DNA from: Lelliottia jeotgali
Lineage (GTDB): Bacteria > Pseudomonadota > Gammaproteobacteria > Enterobacterales > Enterobacteriaceae
Length of the DNA: 64,000 nt
Reading direction: 5' to 3'
NCBI GenBank assembly: GCA_002271215.1
Contig: CP018628.1
Coordinates: 1,736,001-1,800,000 of the forward strand
Shown: positions 1-7,994 of the stretch, piece after piece
Layout: each line of letters opens with the position of its first letter
How positions within the stretch are numbered: the first letter of the stretch is position 1
Position numbers and translations under genes: made by a program
The notes under the pieces: model-generated
The model's input: the letters and a program-made list of their open reading frames with translations, nothing else
Told to the model about the DNA's origin: nothing
Databases searched by the model: none

Positions 1-290
1 AGGAAATCTGCGCTGCGCAGGTGTTTATCGCGCTCGGCATGGTTAGTATCTAGGCTGGTCGTGTTAATGGTCACATTCACTTTGTCCGCTGCGGGATTCT
101 TCTCGTCAAAGGTAAAGTTGCCATCGAAATCTTTAAATGTGCCATACAGCCAGCTATAGCCCAGATGCTGAATACGGAAATTAACGAAGGCGTGTTGGCC
201 CTCTTTATCAATTTTATAATCAGCCGCCACGGCAGAGCCGGTGGCAAATACCAGAGAACCTAACGCGATACCCAGCAGGTGTTTTTTCAT
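1..290 (-). CDS. yceI: YceI family periplasmic protein (N-terminal part; 3' end outside window)
   Basis: Only the first ~96 codons lie in the window; the gene runs off the left edge. The start at 290 gives a cleavable signal peptide ([21 protein letters not shown], then ADYKID) and then the YceI lipocalin-like fold opening ([18 protein letters not shown]). YceI proteins are secreted or periplasmic beta-barrels thought to bind polyisoprenoids; the E. coli protein is about 191 residues and is induced by high pH. The yceJ stop is one base upstream and the ribosome site lies in the end of yceJ, so the two are translationally coupled. Function beyond the fold is not established. Confidence 0.93.
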   Translation of the reverse strand, partial: MKKHLLGIALGSLVFATGSAVAADYKIDKEGQHAFVNFRIQHLGYSWLYGTFKDFDGNFTFDEKNPAADKVNVTINTTSLDTNHAERDKHLRSADF

Positions 291-291
291 T

Positions 292-858
292 TTATACTCC
301 AGAGTCAACCGACGATCGGCCCAGCATGCGCTTGAGCGTGGCGTCTTTATCGATGAAATGATGTTTAAGGGCCGCAAGGCCGTGAAGGACAGATAAAATC
401 ACGACGCCCCAGGCAAGCCATAGATGCACCTGGCCCGCCAGATCGGCCTGAGAGCCGGCGTCCGCGAGAGTTGCCGGAACGTCAAAAAGACCAAATACGC
501 TAATCGGTTTGCCGTCTGCGGTGGAAATCAAATAGCCGCTGATCAAAATGGCAAACAGAACCCCATAGAGCGCGATGTGCGCACCCGCCGCGCTAATCCG
601 CGTCAGTTTGCTGTAGCTTTTCAAGGGCGGAGGTGGCGGAGAAAAGTGGCGCCAGACGAGTCGAACGACCAGAGTCATCATCAGCAGGATGCCAATGCTT
701 TTGTGCAGTTCAGGGGCCTGATGGTACCAGCCGTCGTAATAGCTCAGCGTCACCATCCACAAACCTAAGCCGAACATGCCATAAACCGCGAGGGCAATTA
801 ACCAGTGCATTAGCATGGATATTAATCCATAGCGTGCAGAAGAATTACGCAGTTGCAT
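292..858 (-). CDS. yceJ: Cytochrome b561 family protein YceJ
   Basis: A 188-residue inner-membrane protein, the same length as E. coli YceJ. Four hydrophobic helices are visible, with histidines spaced as expected for di-haem b561 proteins (H18 in [13 protein letters not shown]52 in [12 protein letters not shown], and later H145 and H159 in VHLWLAW and [13 protein letters not shown]). Members of this family move electrons across the inner membrane, possibly from or to superoxide or quinol. It is followed after one base by yceI, forming a yceJI operon. The exact redox partner is unknown. Confidence 0.93.
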   Translation of the reverse strand: MQLRNSSARYGLISMLMHWLIALAVYGMFGLGLWMVTLSYYDGWYHQAPELHKSIGILLMMTLVVRLVWRHFSPPPPPLKSYSKLTRISAAGAHIALYGVLFAILISGYLISTADGKPISVFGLFDVPATLADAGSQADLAGQVHLWLAWGVVILSVLHGLAALKHHFIDKDATLKRMLGRSSVDSGV

Positions 859-1120
859 AAAGATGACCGTCCCTAATTAATTTGAAGGGTAAACATGGCC
901 TGTGAAGAATATTATTGCAAATGATATTTAAGTATTAGGATTATTCATTTTTCTATTTCAGTTATTTTGATTGTGTCTTTGCATTTTGATTCAATGTATT
1001 CGTGGTTGAAGTGGGTTTTTTGACATCTTTACTGGCTTGCGGAGTGGGTGTTGGTTATCAAATAATTTGCGGTAGTTTCAGTTAATATAAAGTATTGTCA
1101 ATTATCGTCAGCGCATCTTT
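859..1120. other. Intergenic region upstream of yceJ
   Basis: About 260 bases of AT-rich sequence between yceJ and the small yceO frame. It must hold the yceJI promoter on the minus strand. I see no open frame, repeat or convincing hairpin in it. Confidence 0.5.
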
Positions 1121-1237
1121 TCAGAAAAATACAATATAAATAACATCGATGATTGCCAGTGCAGACCATAATAAAATATAGAGCATCAAATGCTCGCATA
1201 TATTATTAACCAGATAATCAAAAATCCTGCGCATCAT
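1121..1237 (-). CDS. yceO: Small membrane protein YceO
   Basis: A 38-residue frame with one hydrophobic segment ([20 protein letters not shown]). It resembles E. coli YceO as I remember it: MRR near the start, then a YLxNNIxEHLMLY block. The frame stays open upstream to 1306, but that extension would run through the solA terminator and into the solA stop region. I chose the paired ATGs at 1237/1234 because homology begins there; the ribosome site (GGTAGCAG) is weak. Function unknown. It lies directly after solA on the same strand, as in E. coli. Confidence 0.6.
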   Translation of the reverse strand: MMRRIFDYLVNNICEHLMLYILLWSALAIIDVIYIVFF

Positions 1238-1254
1238 TTCTGCTACCGACGATA

Positions 1255-1285
1255 TAAAAAGAAAGGCTCCGAATCGTCGGAGCCT
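1255..1285 (-). terminator. Intrinsic terminator of solA
   Basis: An eight-base-pair stem (ggctccga/tcggagcc, loop atcg) is followed on the minus strand by TTTCTTTTT. It begins about 10 bases after the solA stop. Downstream yceO would need its own promoter or read-through. Confidence 0.85.
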
Positions 1286-1295
1286 GAAGACAAGA

Positions 1296-2414
1296 TTATC
1301 CGCCAAAACGCGCGAGAGAGAAGGGCGTCAGATCAAACTGTGGCGCGATTCCCTGAGCAAACTGCGCGGCTATCTCACCCAGCACAGAAGCAAATTTGAA
1401 CCCGTGGCCGCTCAGCCCGGTGATCAGCAGCGTGTTGTTATGGCCTGGCAGCGTGTCGATGATGAAATCTTCATCTGGGGTGTTGTCGTAGGTGCAGGCG
1501 GCACCGTAGAGCAGCCCACCTACACCCGGCAGCACATGGCGTAAGAAGCTAAAAGCCTCAGAACCATCGCCCGGTAAATCACCAAACGGTTTGCGCTCTT
1601 CCGGTGAGGAGATGATTTGCCCGCCGTTATGCTTGCCAATTTTGAGCGCATCTTTCTCGGACGGGAAGCCGTAGAACTGATCGCCGTTCGGCAGTTCGCC
1701 CGTAAACGCCGGGAATTTGTTCTGCGTACTAAAACGGCCATCGGCCTGGAACCACGAGAAGACTTTACGCACTGGCTGAATCGGTAACTCAGGCATCAGC
1801 TTCGTGACCCATGTTCCGGCGCTCACCAGCAGGCGAGAAGCCGTGTATGGGCCTTCCGGCGTATCTACGGTCACGCCGTCGTCATGATGATGAATGGCGG
1901 TCACCGGGCAGTTAAACAGCTGCGCACAGCCTGATTGTTCTGCGAGGGATACCCAGGTTTTGATCGCGGTTTCGCAGTGCAGCACACCGGAGTTGGCTTC
2001 AAACAGCCCGATGTAATCTGCCGGGACAGTGATTTCTGGCCAGCGTTGGGAGATGGCACTCGCATCGAGGCGCTCAACGTCCAGATTGAACTCACGGGCG
2101 CTGTGTTCGACGTTTGCCAGAAATTCCGAATGCGCAGGGCCGAGATTCACCACACCCGTACGCTCAAAAATCTTATCCTCGCTCAGGGCTGATAATTCGT
2201 CCCATAGCGCTTGTGCTCTAAGCACCAGCGGAACGTAGCGCTCGCCTTCACCATAGGCGTGGCGAATAAGGCGGGTGTCGCCGTGGTGGCTGCCCTCTGC
2301 GTGCGGAGGAAGGTGGGCATCGATCATCAGGACGTTCAGGCCAGCTTTGGTGGCGTAATAACCCGCAGCAGAACCGACGGAGCCGCTGCCTAAAATAATC
2401 AAGTCGTATTTCAT
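1296..2414 (-). CDS. solA: N-methyl-L-tryptophan oxidase (sarcosine-oxidase family)
   Basis: A 372-residue FAD enzyme of the monomeric sarcosine oxidase family, matching E. coli SolA in length and neighbourhood. It oxidatively demethylates N-methyl amino acids, preferring N-methyltryptophan, to the amino acid, formaldehyde and peroxide. The Rossmann dinucleotide motif is at residues 6-20 ([13 protein letters not shown]), followed by the family block [16 protein letters not shown] near 41-56. C307 in [15 protein letters not shown] is the expected cysteine for covalent FAD attachment. It has its own terminator and appears monocistronic apart from yceO. Its physiological substrate remains uncertain. 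Confidence 0.95.
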   Translation of the reverse strand: MKYDLIILGSGSVGSAAGYYATKAGLNVLMIDAHLPPHAEGSHHGDTRLIRHAYGEGERYVPLVLRAQALWDELSALSEDKIFERTGVVNLGPAHSEFLANVEHSAREFNLDVERLDASAISQRWPEITVPADYIGLFEANSGVLHCETAIKTWVSLAEQSGCAQLFNCPVTAIHHHDDGVTVDTPEGPYTASRLLVSAGTWVTKLMPELPIQPVRKVFSWFQADGRFSTQNKFPAFTGELPNGDQFYGFPSEKDALKIGKHNGGQIISSPEERKPFGDLPGDGSEAFSFLRHVLPGVGGLLYGAACTYDNTPDEDFIIDTLPGHNNTLLITGLSGHGFKFASVLGEIAAQFAQGIAPQFDLTPFSLARFGG

Positions 2415-2479
2415 GAGAATCTCTTAAACCAGGACTTAAGTTGCAGAGTAAATAAGATGAAAGGCTTATTCAAGGGAGA

Positions 2480-2506
2480 AATAAATGAGGCACCGTTAAG
2501 GTGCCT
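2480..2506 (-). terminator. Probable terminator of bssS
   Basis: A hairpin with stem ggcacc/ggtgcc and loop gtta lies about 30 bases after the bssS stop. On the minus strand it is followed by TCATTTATTTC, an imperfect U-rich tail, so termination may be partial. Confidence 0.5.
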
Positions 2507-2530
2507 GTTGAGTGAATGTAGGGCATAACA

Positions 2531-2785
2531 TTAATGCCGACGATACTCATTTTCCTGGTAGTCGCCAGACTCTATTTTGGCAATGCCTGCCTCTAAAATA
2601 GAAATAAACTGGCGTGCAACATCTGTGGTCAGCCACAGTGTCTGACCAACTTCCGCTTCTTCACGGCTAGGCTGATTCGGGGTCTGGTAGTGCAAACGCA
2701 GCATCAGTGCATCGTAGCTATCTACGGTACTGATATCCCATCCAACAAGCGGATGGGTCTGGATGACTTCATTATTCTTTTCCAT
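2531..2785 (-). CDS. bssS: Biofilm regulator BssS
   Basis: An 84-residue protein very close to E. coli BssS (YceP), for example VGWDISTVDSYDALMLRL and TLWLTTDVARQFISILEAG. In E. coli it affects biofilm formation and indole/AI-2-related gene expression by an undefined mechanism. Two adjacent ATGs occur; the second (2785) sits at a better distance from the GGGGGTT ribosome site and gives the E. coli length. No DNA-binding motif is visible, so 'regulator' rests on published phenotypes. Single-gene unit with a long upstream region. Confidence 0.93.
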   Translation of the reverse strand: MEKNNEVIQTHPLVGWDISTVDSYDALMLRLHYQTPNQPSREEAEVGQTLWLTTDVARQFISILEAGIAKIESGDYQENEYRRH

Positions 2786-3007
2786 CATAACCCCCGTAAT
2801 ACGTGTGATAAGACAACGACTGTGAGGTTCAATGCGTGTTTTTCTGAAGCAACTTCAGTATATCAATAAATAAGGGATCTGCAGGGGAAAATAAACAGGC
2901 AGCAACACATTTTTGTGCTTTTTAGGATTGTTTGAACAATAAACCGGCATCTTATTCACGTTTTTTTAAGAAGATACGCAATTAATTTGAACTTATTTAA
3001 AAAGGAT

Positions 3008-3036
3008 AAAAAAAGCCGGGGCGACCCGGCAAAAAA
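3008..3036 (-). terminator. Intrinsic terminator of dinI
   Basis: GC-rich stem gccggg/cccggc with loop gcga, flanked by seven A's on one side and six on the other. On the minus strand it reads GCCGGGTCGCCCCGGC followed by seven T's, just after the dinI stop. Confidence 0.88.
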
Positions 3037-3056
3037 TGACAATGAGGGAGAAATAA

Positions 3057-3302
3057 TTAATCTGTGATGAACCAGTCGTCGGCGCTTTCCCACGTTTCTT
3101 GCAGGATTTCGCTAATACGATCTTTATCATCTTTTGCCCCACCGAGTACGGAGAGATTATTGGCGGTGGCGTAACGGACGGTGACGGCTCCTTCGCGATC
3201 GGGGAAGGTGTCGTTGATGCGTCGGGATAATTCTCCGGCCAGCGCGTCCAGCGCGCCAGCAGGCAAAACGGTTGTTTTGGCGATAGTCACTTCAATACGC
3301 AT
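3057..3302 (-). CDS. dinI: DNA damage-inducible protein I
   Basis: An 81-residue DinI, the E. coli length. DinI binds RecA filaments and modulates the SOS response, protecting them from disassembly while limiting UmuD cleavage. The sequence shows the alpha/beta DinI fold and the acidic C-terminal helix (ISEILQETWESADDWF) that contacts RecA. I chose the ATG at 3302 rather than the long upstream frame because it matches the family start (MRIEV) and lies just after a LexA-type box and promoter. The gene follows pyrC on the same strand but has its own SOS promoter. Confidence 0.96.
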   Translation of the reverse strand: MRIEVTIAKTTVLPAGALDALAGELSRRINDTFPDREGAVTVRYATANNLSVLGGAKDDKDRISEILQETWESADDWFITD

Positions 3303-3321
3303 AATTGCCCCCTGTGTAACG

Positions 3322-3341
3322 TACTGTTTATTTATACAGGT
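3322..3341 (-). promoter_or_regulatory. LexA (SOS) box of dinI
   Basis: The core CTGTTTATTTATACAG at 3324-3339 fits CTG-N10-CAG and the TACTGTATATATATACAGTA consensus closely. It overlaps the dinI -10 element, the usual arrangement for LexA repression. Confidence 0.9.
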
Positions 3342-3359
3342 ATTGTATAAGACATACAA
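3331..3359 (-). promoter_or_regulatory. dinI promoter
   Basis: On the minus strand TTGTAT (3359-3354) and TATAAA (3336-3331) are separated by exactly 17 bases. The -10 element sits inside the LexA box. Confidence 0.7.
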
Positions 3360-3375
3360 CAGGGGGCGACAAAAA

Positions 3376-4422
3376 TTAGCGTTTAACCGTCCAGTTGACC
3401 GTTTCACCGGCCAGGAATGGGATCAGCGTGTCATCTGTCAGAGCGATGGATTCTTCGACCTGACTCTCTTTACGCTCCAGTTCGATAAAGGTTTCATTCA
3501 CCGACAGACCGTAGAAGCGTGGACCATTGAGGGAACAGAAGGCTTCGAAGTGTTCCAGCGCGCCCATCTCTTCAAATACGGTGGCGTAGCTTGCCAGCGC
3601 CGTTGGGGCGTTGAAGCAGCCCGCACAACCACAGCTGGCTTCTTTACGATGACGTGCGTGCGGCGCAGAGTCGGTCCCGAGGAAGGCACGGGTAAAACCG
3701 TTGGCAACCAGCTCACGCAGCGCCTGCTGGTGGATATTACGCTTGAGGATTGGCAGGCAGTAAAGGTGCGGGCGCACGCCGCCGACCAGCATGTGATTGC
3801 GGTTGAACATCAGATGCTGTGGGGTAATGGTTGCGGCCAGCAATTCGTTACCGTCGCGCACGTACTCTGCCGCATCTTTGGTCGTGATGTGTTCAAAGAC
3901 CACTTTCAGCCCTTGCAGACGCTGGCGCAGCGGCTCCATGACGGTCTCAATGAAGCGAGCTTCACGATCAAAAATGTCAATGTCAGGATGCGTGACTTCG
4001 CCGTGGATCAGTAGCGGCATACCCAGTTTTTCCATGCGTTCCAGCACCGGCATAATCGCATCTGTGCTGGTGACGCCGTGACTGGAGTTGGTCGTAGCAT
4101 TGGCCGGATAGAGCTTGGCGGCGGTAAACACGCCCTCTTTAAAGCCGCGTTCCACCTCGTTCGGATCGAGGGAATCGGTCAGATAGCAGGTCATCAGCGG
4201 AGTAAAATTGTGGCCAGCAGGAACAGCGTCGAGGATGCGCTGGCGATAGGCGATCGCGGCATCAACGGTGGTGACTGGCGGAACCAGGTTAGGCATGACA
4301 ATCGCGCGGCCATAGATTTCGCTGGTGTAGGGGACAACGGTTTTCAGCATGTCACCATCGCGCAGATGGATATGCCAGTCGTCAGGGCGGCGGATTTTCA
4401 GAACCTGGGGATGTGCAGTCAT
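3376..4422 (-). CDS. pyrC: Dihydroorotase
   Basis: A 348-residue class II dihydroorotase that cyclises carbamoyl-aspartate to dihydroorotate in pyrimidine synthesis. The two-zinc site is visible: H17 and H19 in [10 protein letters not shown], the carboxylated lysine K103 in [10 protein letters not shown], and the aspartate in [15 protein letters not shown]. Length equals E. coli PyrC. The leader shows both a PurR-type operator and the hairpin that responds to pyrimidine levels (separate entries). dinI lies 73 bases downstream behind its own promoter. Confidence 0.97.
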   Translation of the reverse strand: MTAHPQVLKIRRPDDWHIHLRDGDMLKTVVPYTSEIYGRAIVMPNLVPPVTTVDAAIAYRQRILDAVPAGHNFTPLMTCYLTDSLDPNEVERGFKEGVFTAAKLYPANATTNSSHGVTSTDAIMPVLERMEKLGMPLLIHGEVTHPDIDIFDREARFIETVMEPLRQRLQGLKVVFEHITTKDAAEYVRDGNELLAATITPQHLMFNRNHMLVGGVRPHLYCLPILKRNIHQQALRELVANGFTRAFLGTDSAPHARHRKEASCGCAGCFNAPTALASYATVFEEMGALEHFEAFCSLNGPRFYGLSVNETFIELERKESQVEESIALTDDTLIPFLAGETVNWTVKR

Positions 4423-4475
4423 TGATATGCTCCGGCTTATCAGGAATCAGTCATAAGGATGGCTGTTTTTGCCGG
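4423..4475 (-). promoter_or_regulatory. pyrC leader: start-site-dependent translational hairpin
   Basis: On the minus strand a likely -10 TATGAT (4487-4482) precedes TCCGGC. The transcript start CCGGC (4475-4471) can pair with GCCGG (4436-4432), which overlaps the ribosome site GGAG (4433-4430). In E. coli and Salmonella pyrC, high CTP favours starting at C, giving a hairpin that blocks translation; low CTP favours starting at the next G, removing the pairing. The required elements are all present here. Confidence 0.8.
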
Positions 4476-4488
4476 ACACAAATCATAT

Positions 4489-4504
4489 GCGGAAACGTTT
4501 TCGT
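4489..4504 (-). promoter_or_regulatory. PurR operator of pyrC
   Basis: The 16-mer gcggaaacgttttcgt is close to the PurR palindrome ACGCAAACGTTTGCGT, centred on AACGTT, and lies in the promoter spacer. E. coli pyrC is repressed by PurR from an equivalent site. Confidence 0.75.
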
Positions 4505-4533
4505 TTGCACACATTTCCGTAAAATGTGCGTGT

Positions 4534-4556
4534 AAAAAAGGGCGCCTTAGCGCCCT
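4534..4556 (-). terminator. Intrinsic terminator of yceB
   Basis: Stem gggcgc/gcgccc with loop ctta begins a few bases after the yceB stop and is followed on the minus strand by TTTTTT. Confidence 0.88.
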
Positions 4557-4561
4557 CAGTG

Positions 4562-5122
4562 TTAATCCGTGAACGGAATGATAATTTCACCCGGTTTCAC
4601 TTCGATGCCCTTGGCATATTTTTTCGCCAGGGCCTCGCCTTTGCTTCGGTCTTCGCTCAGCACATACGCAGGCTGCTGATTAAAATAGTTGCGCAGCGAC
4701 TGGTTCAGATACGGCATTAGCGTTTGCAGCACCGGTTTCATTTTTTCCGGCGTCACTTCGGCGTCCACGATCTCCATCTCTTGCAGATAAATCGCGCCTT
4801 TTTCTTTGTTGAACACCGGCAACGCTTTCAGCTTCAGTTTGATGTTGGCTTTCTGGCTGCCGAAAAGAGAGTTCATATCCAGTTTGGCATCACCTGACAG
4901 GGTGACTTTGTTTGGCTCTTCTCGCCCAATCTGGCTGACGAGATGATTCAGTACGATATGGGCATCGGCAACGCCAGGTACGCCGATATCCTTAGAAAAA
5001 TTATTGTGTTTTTCCAGCGCCTGATTAATTTCCTGCTCACTCACGCTGTAGTGGGTAAGCTGGTTACAACCGACCAGCAGGCCACTGATAACGAAAGCAG
5101 CAGCAATGACAATCTTCTTCAT
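4562..5122 (-). CDS. yceB: Lipoprotein YceB
   Basis: A 186-residue predicted lipoprotein of the DUF1439 family, matching E. coli YceB in length. The signal peptide KKIVIAAAFVISGLLVGC ends in a lipobox (LLVGC) with lipidated Cys19; the following NQ argues against the Asp+2 inner-membrane retention signal, so outer-membrane sorting by Lol is expected. The longer frame upstream of 5122 was not used because it lacks the signal peptide start. Function unknown. In E. coli grxB follows upstream; here mdtH is directly adjacent. Confidence 0.92.
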   Translation of the reverse strand: MKKIVIAAAFVISGLLVGCNQLTHYSVSEQEINQALEKHNNFSKDIGVPGVADAHIVLNHLVSQIGREEPNKVTLSGDAKLDMNSLFGSQKANIKLKLKALPVFNKEKGAIYLQEMEIVDAEVTPEKMKPVLQTLMPYLNQSLRNYFNQQPAYVLSEDRSKGEALAKKYAKGIEVKPGEIIIPFTD

Positions 5123-5198
5123 GGGGTTCCTCAACATGATGTCGGCGCGTATGTCCTGACGCCTCAGTATGTCAGGCGGGTATAGCAGATACCAGCAG

Positions 5199-5238
5199 AA
5201 AAACCTGATAATCAGGGGCGAAAGAGGACCTTTCGCCC
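5199..5238 (-). terminator. Tandem hairpin terminator of mdtH
   Basis: Two stems lie after the mdtH stop on the minus strand: gggcgaaag/ctttcgccc (5216-5238 region) and then CCTGATTATCAGG (5216-5204), the second followed by TTTTT. This separates mdtH from yceB. Confidence 0.75.
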
Positions 5239-5249
5239 GAAGTGTTTCT

Positions 5250-6458
5250 TTATGCACCCGGCTCCAGCATCCCGCTGGTACTGCGTTTTGGGCTGAACTG
5301 CCACCACAGGGCGATGAGCGTAATAAAGCCCACCACGCCCAGCATCATCCACGGTAACTCGGGTTGATTTAATTCTTTGCCCGCATCAAACAGCCAACCG
5401 CCACCGGCGTATCCCAGCGCGCCGCCAAAGGCCAGACCCAGACGGCTAAAGCCCATGTAACTGCCACGGGCGCGGGGATCGGCAAGGCCCGCGCTGAGTG
5501 TTTCACGGGCCGGTTCAGCAATGATCGACCCAATGTAAAAGGTACAAATCAGAATAAACAGCTGTTGCAGAGTGCCGACTAAACCAATCGGCATCATGCT
5601 AAGAGTCATCAGCAACAGGCCTGCCATCAGGCGATGCTCAAGACGAAAACGTTTTTCACTCCAGCGCGCGATAGGGTAGAGCAGGGTAAGCGACAGGCAG
5701 GCTTCAATGGCGTACATCCATTTGACCGCCGCAGGCGATCCCGCGATGTCGTTGACCATAATCGGTAGCATCAGCATGACTTGTACTGCCAGCATGTAAT
5801 ACCCGGTCAGTGTCAGCACATAAGTGACAAACCGTTTATCCGCCAGCACGCGACCCAGCCCTTCGCGGACCGGCGCTTTCACCGTCGAGAGTTTCCAGGC
5901 CGGCAGTAGCCAGGCGTTAAACCCAGCGCACAGGATAAACAGGACCGCGCCGGTGGCACACACCAGGCGGAAGTCGTATTGCAGCAGCCAGCTGCCGAGC
6001 AGCGCACCGACCACCGCACCGGCGCTGTCCTGCATCATCAGCAGGGAGAAAAAGCGACCGCGATGCTGCGGGCGAATCAGTTTGACAACCAGCGCGGTGC
6101 GCGGCGGGTCAAACAGGGTGCCGCCAATCCCGGAAAGGAAGCAGGAGAACCACAGTAGCCAGGGATCGTGAGCGATGCCCATAGTGGCAAATCCTGCTGC
6201 ACGCAGCAGCATGCCGGTAACGATCATCGGTTTTGCGCCAAAGCGGTCGGCAATCGCACCGCCAAACACCCCCAGCCCCTGCTGGACAAACTGACGCAAT
6301 CCCAGCGCAATGCCGACCATTAATGCCGCCCAGCCCATTTGATCCACAAAGCGAATGGAGATCAGCGGGAACACGACAAAAAAGCCGAGCACGACCAGCA
6401 TGTTATCGACCAACAGGAAATATTTACCCAGGCTCCTTGCCTGTGATACGCGGGACAT
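5250..6458 (-). CDS. mdtH: MFS multidrug efflux transporter MdtH
   Basis: A 402-residue major-facilitator protein with the length and residue pattern of E. coli MdtH (YceL), which confers norfloxacin and enoxacin resistance when overproduced. About 12 membrane segments are visible; the family motif A appears between helices 2 and 3 as [14 protein letters not shown], and motif C-like glycines occur in [17 protein letters not shown]. The start at 6458 has a strong ribosome site (GGAGGGAAG); the longer frame to 6503 does not. It has its own terminator. Substrate range here is inferred from the family. Confidence 0.95.
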   Translation of the reverse strand: MSRVSQARSLGKYFLLVDNMLVVLGFFVVFPLISIRFVDQMGWAALMVGIALGLRQFVQQGLGVFGGAIADRFGAKPMIVTGMLLRAAGFATMGIAHDPWLLWFSCFLSGIGGTLFDPPRTALVVKLIRPQHRGRFFSLLMMQDSAGAVVGALLGSWLLQYDFRLVCATGAVLFILCAGFNAWLLPAWKLSTVKAPVREGLGRVLADKRFVTYVLTLTGYYMLAVQVMLMLPIMVNDIAGSPAAVKWMYAIEACLSLTLLYPIARWSEKRFRLEHRLMAGLLLMTLSMMPIGLVGTLQQLFILICTFYIGSIIAEPARETLSAGLADPRARGSYMGFSRLGLAFGGALGYAGGGWLFDAGKELNQPELPWMMLGVVGFITLIALWWQFSPKRSTSGMLEPGA

Positions 6459-6541
6459 CTTCCCTCCAGAGGGGAAATACACCTCATCTTTCGGGCTTTC
6501 CAAAAAGGAGCCTGAAGACTTAGATGTATATAAAGGTGAGC

Positions 6542-6574
6542 ACGCTAATATTCTGCGGGGTTAGCGTCTTTTTT
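6542..6574 (+). terminator. Plus-strand intrinsic terminator with no assigned gene
   Basis: Stem acgctaa/ttagcgt with a 12-base loop is followed by c and six T's. It lies between divergent mdtH and rimJ, upstream of the likely rimJ promoter at 6675-6703, so it does not end any annotated gene. It could end a short transcript antisense to the mdtH leader. See findings. Confidence 0.6.
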
Positions 6575-6674
6575 CCCACCCATCCAGCGACAATATTTTT
6601 TTATCAAAAGGGTGGTTTGATTCGGCTTTTTAATCGAATTTTGTGAAATCAGTAAAAAAGGATATGTCACTGTT

Positions 6675-6703
6675 TTCACAGAAAGCACAGGCACAGGTAT
6701 AGT
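6675..6703 (+). promoter_or_regulatory. Probable rimJ promoter
   Basis: TTCACA and TATAGT are separated by 17 bases and lie 45 bases before the rimJ start, followed by a good ribosome site (GGAAGGAG). Assigned by eye. Confidence 0.55.
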
Positions 6704-6747
6704 AAAGCTAACAGCTAGATCAGAAGTGACGGGAAGGAGTGGTATCG

Positions 6748-7332
6748 ATGTTTGGCTATCGCAGTAATGTGCCAAAAGTGCGCCTGACAACAGACAGACT
6801 GGTCGTCCGTCTGGTGCATGAGCGTGATGCCTGGCGTCTGGCGGATTATTACGCCGAGAATCGCCAGTTTTTGAAGCCCTGGGAGCCCGTTCGGGATGAA
6901 AGCCACTGTTATCCCTCTGGCTGGCAGGCTCGCCTGAGCATGATTGCCGAATTTCACAAGCAGGGCAGCGCCTTTTATTTCGCCCTGCTGGACCCGGAAG
7001 AGAAAGAAATTATCGGCATTGCCAATTTTTCCAACGTGGTGCGCGGATCGTTTCACGCCTGTTACCTGGGCTATTCCATCGGTCAGAAATGGCAGGGACA
7101 GGGATTAATGTTTGAAGCCCTGACCAGCGCGATACGCTATATGCAGCGTTCGCAGCACATTCATCGCATCATGGCCAACTATATGCCCCACAATCAGCGC
7201 AGCGGCGATCTGCTGGCGCGCCTCGGGTTTGAGAAAGAAGGCTATGCGAAAGAGTATCTGTTGATTGACGGCGAGTGGCGTGACCACGTGCTGACGGCGT
7301 TAACCACCAAAGAATGGACCGCAGGTCGTTAA
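6748..7332 (+). CDS. rimJ: Ribosomal protein S5 alanine N-acetyltransferase
   Basis: A 194-residue GNAT acetyltransferase nearly identical to E. coli RimJ, which acetylates the N-terminal alanine of ribosomal protein S5 and also assists 30S assembly. The acetyl-CoA loop is seen in [17 protein letters not shown] (Q/R-x-x-G-x-G/A type), and the C-terminal part carries N-x-x-S ([13 protein letters not shown]). The ATG at 6748 matches the family start (MFGYRSN); a GTG nine bases upstream is in frame but sits on the ribosome site. First gene of rimJ-yceH-mviM. Confidence 0.95.
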   Translation: MFGYRSNVPKVRLTTDRLVVRLVHERDAWRLADYYAENRQFLKPWEPVRDESHCYPSGWQARLSMIAEFHKQGSAFYFALLDPEEKEIIGIANFSNVVRGSFHACYLGYSIGQKWQGQGLMFEALTSAIRYMQRSQHIHRIMANYMPHNQRSGDLLARLGFEKEGYAKEYLLIDGEWRDHVLTALTTKEWTAGR

Positions 7333-7341
7333 GGAGAAAAG

Positions 7342-7992
7342 ATGAAATACCAGTTAACTGCCACAGAAGCGCGCGTCATTGGCTGCCTGCTGGAAAAACA
7401 GGTCACCACGCCAGAGCAATATCCGCTGTCAGTCAATGCGGTAACGATGGCCTGCAACCAGAAAACCAACCGTGAACCGGTGCTCAACCTGAGCGAGCAT
7501 GAGGTGCAGGAGCAACTGGATGAATTGGTCAAACGCCACTACCTGCGCACCGTGAGTGGGTTTGGTAATCGCGTCACCAAATATGAGCAGCGTTTTTGTA
7601 ATTCCGAGTTTGGCGATCTAAAACTGAGCAGCGCTGAAGTGGCGGTGATCACCACCTTGTTGTTGCGTGGGGCGCAAACGCCGGGTGAATTACGATCTCG
7701 AGCGGGAAGAATGCATGAATTCAGTGACATGCAGGAAGTGGAGCAAACGCTGGAAAATCTCGCGACCCGTGAAGATGGCCCGTTCGTCCTGCGTCTGGCG
7801 CGTGAGCCGGGCAAACGCGAAAGCCGTTTTATGCACTTGTTTAGCGGGAATGTACAAACGCTGATTAACGTCGTAGAAGCGATCGCGCCTGCGGATGACG
7901 AATCGCTGACTACGCGCGTCGAAACACTGGAAAACGAAGTGGCTGAGCTGAAACAACGTCTGGATTCTCTGCTGGCACATCTGGGAGATTAA
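7342..7992 (+). CDS. yceH: UPF0502 family protein YceH
   Basis: A 216-residue protein matching E. coli YceH (DUF480). The first two-thirds look like tandem winged-helix domains ([42 protein letters not shown]), and the last ~35 residues form a short heptad coiled coil ([22 protein letters not shown]). No function has been established. It lies 9 bases after rimJ with ribosome site AAGGAG and 2 bases before mviM, so the three are likely co-transcribed. Confidence 0.93.
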   Translation: MKYQLTATEARVIGCLLEKQVTTPEQYPLSVNAVTMACNQKTNREPVLNLSEHEVQEQLDELVKRHYLRTVSGFGNRVTKYEQRFCNSEFGDLKLSSAEVAVITTLLLRGAQTPGELRSRAGRMHEFSDMQEVEQTLENLATREDGPFVLRLAREPGKRESRFMHLFSGNVQTLINVVEAIAPADDESLTTRVETLENEVAELKQRLDSLLAHLGD

Positions 7993-7994
7993 CA

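Noticed and set aside
6545..6790. 81-codon minus-strand frame between mdtH and rimJ
   Set aside because: It spans the rimJ promoter and start and shows no family resemblance.
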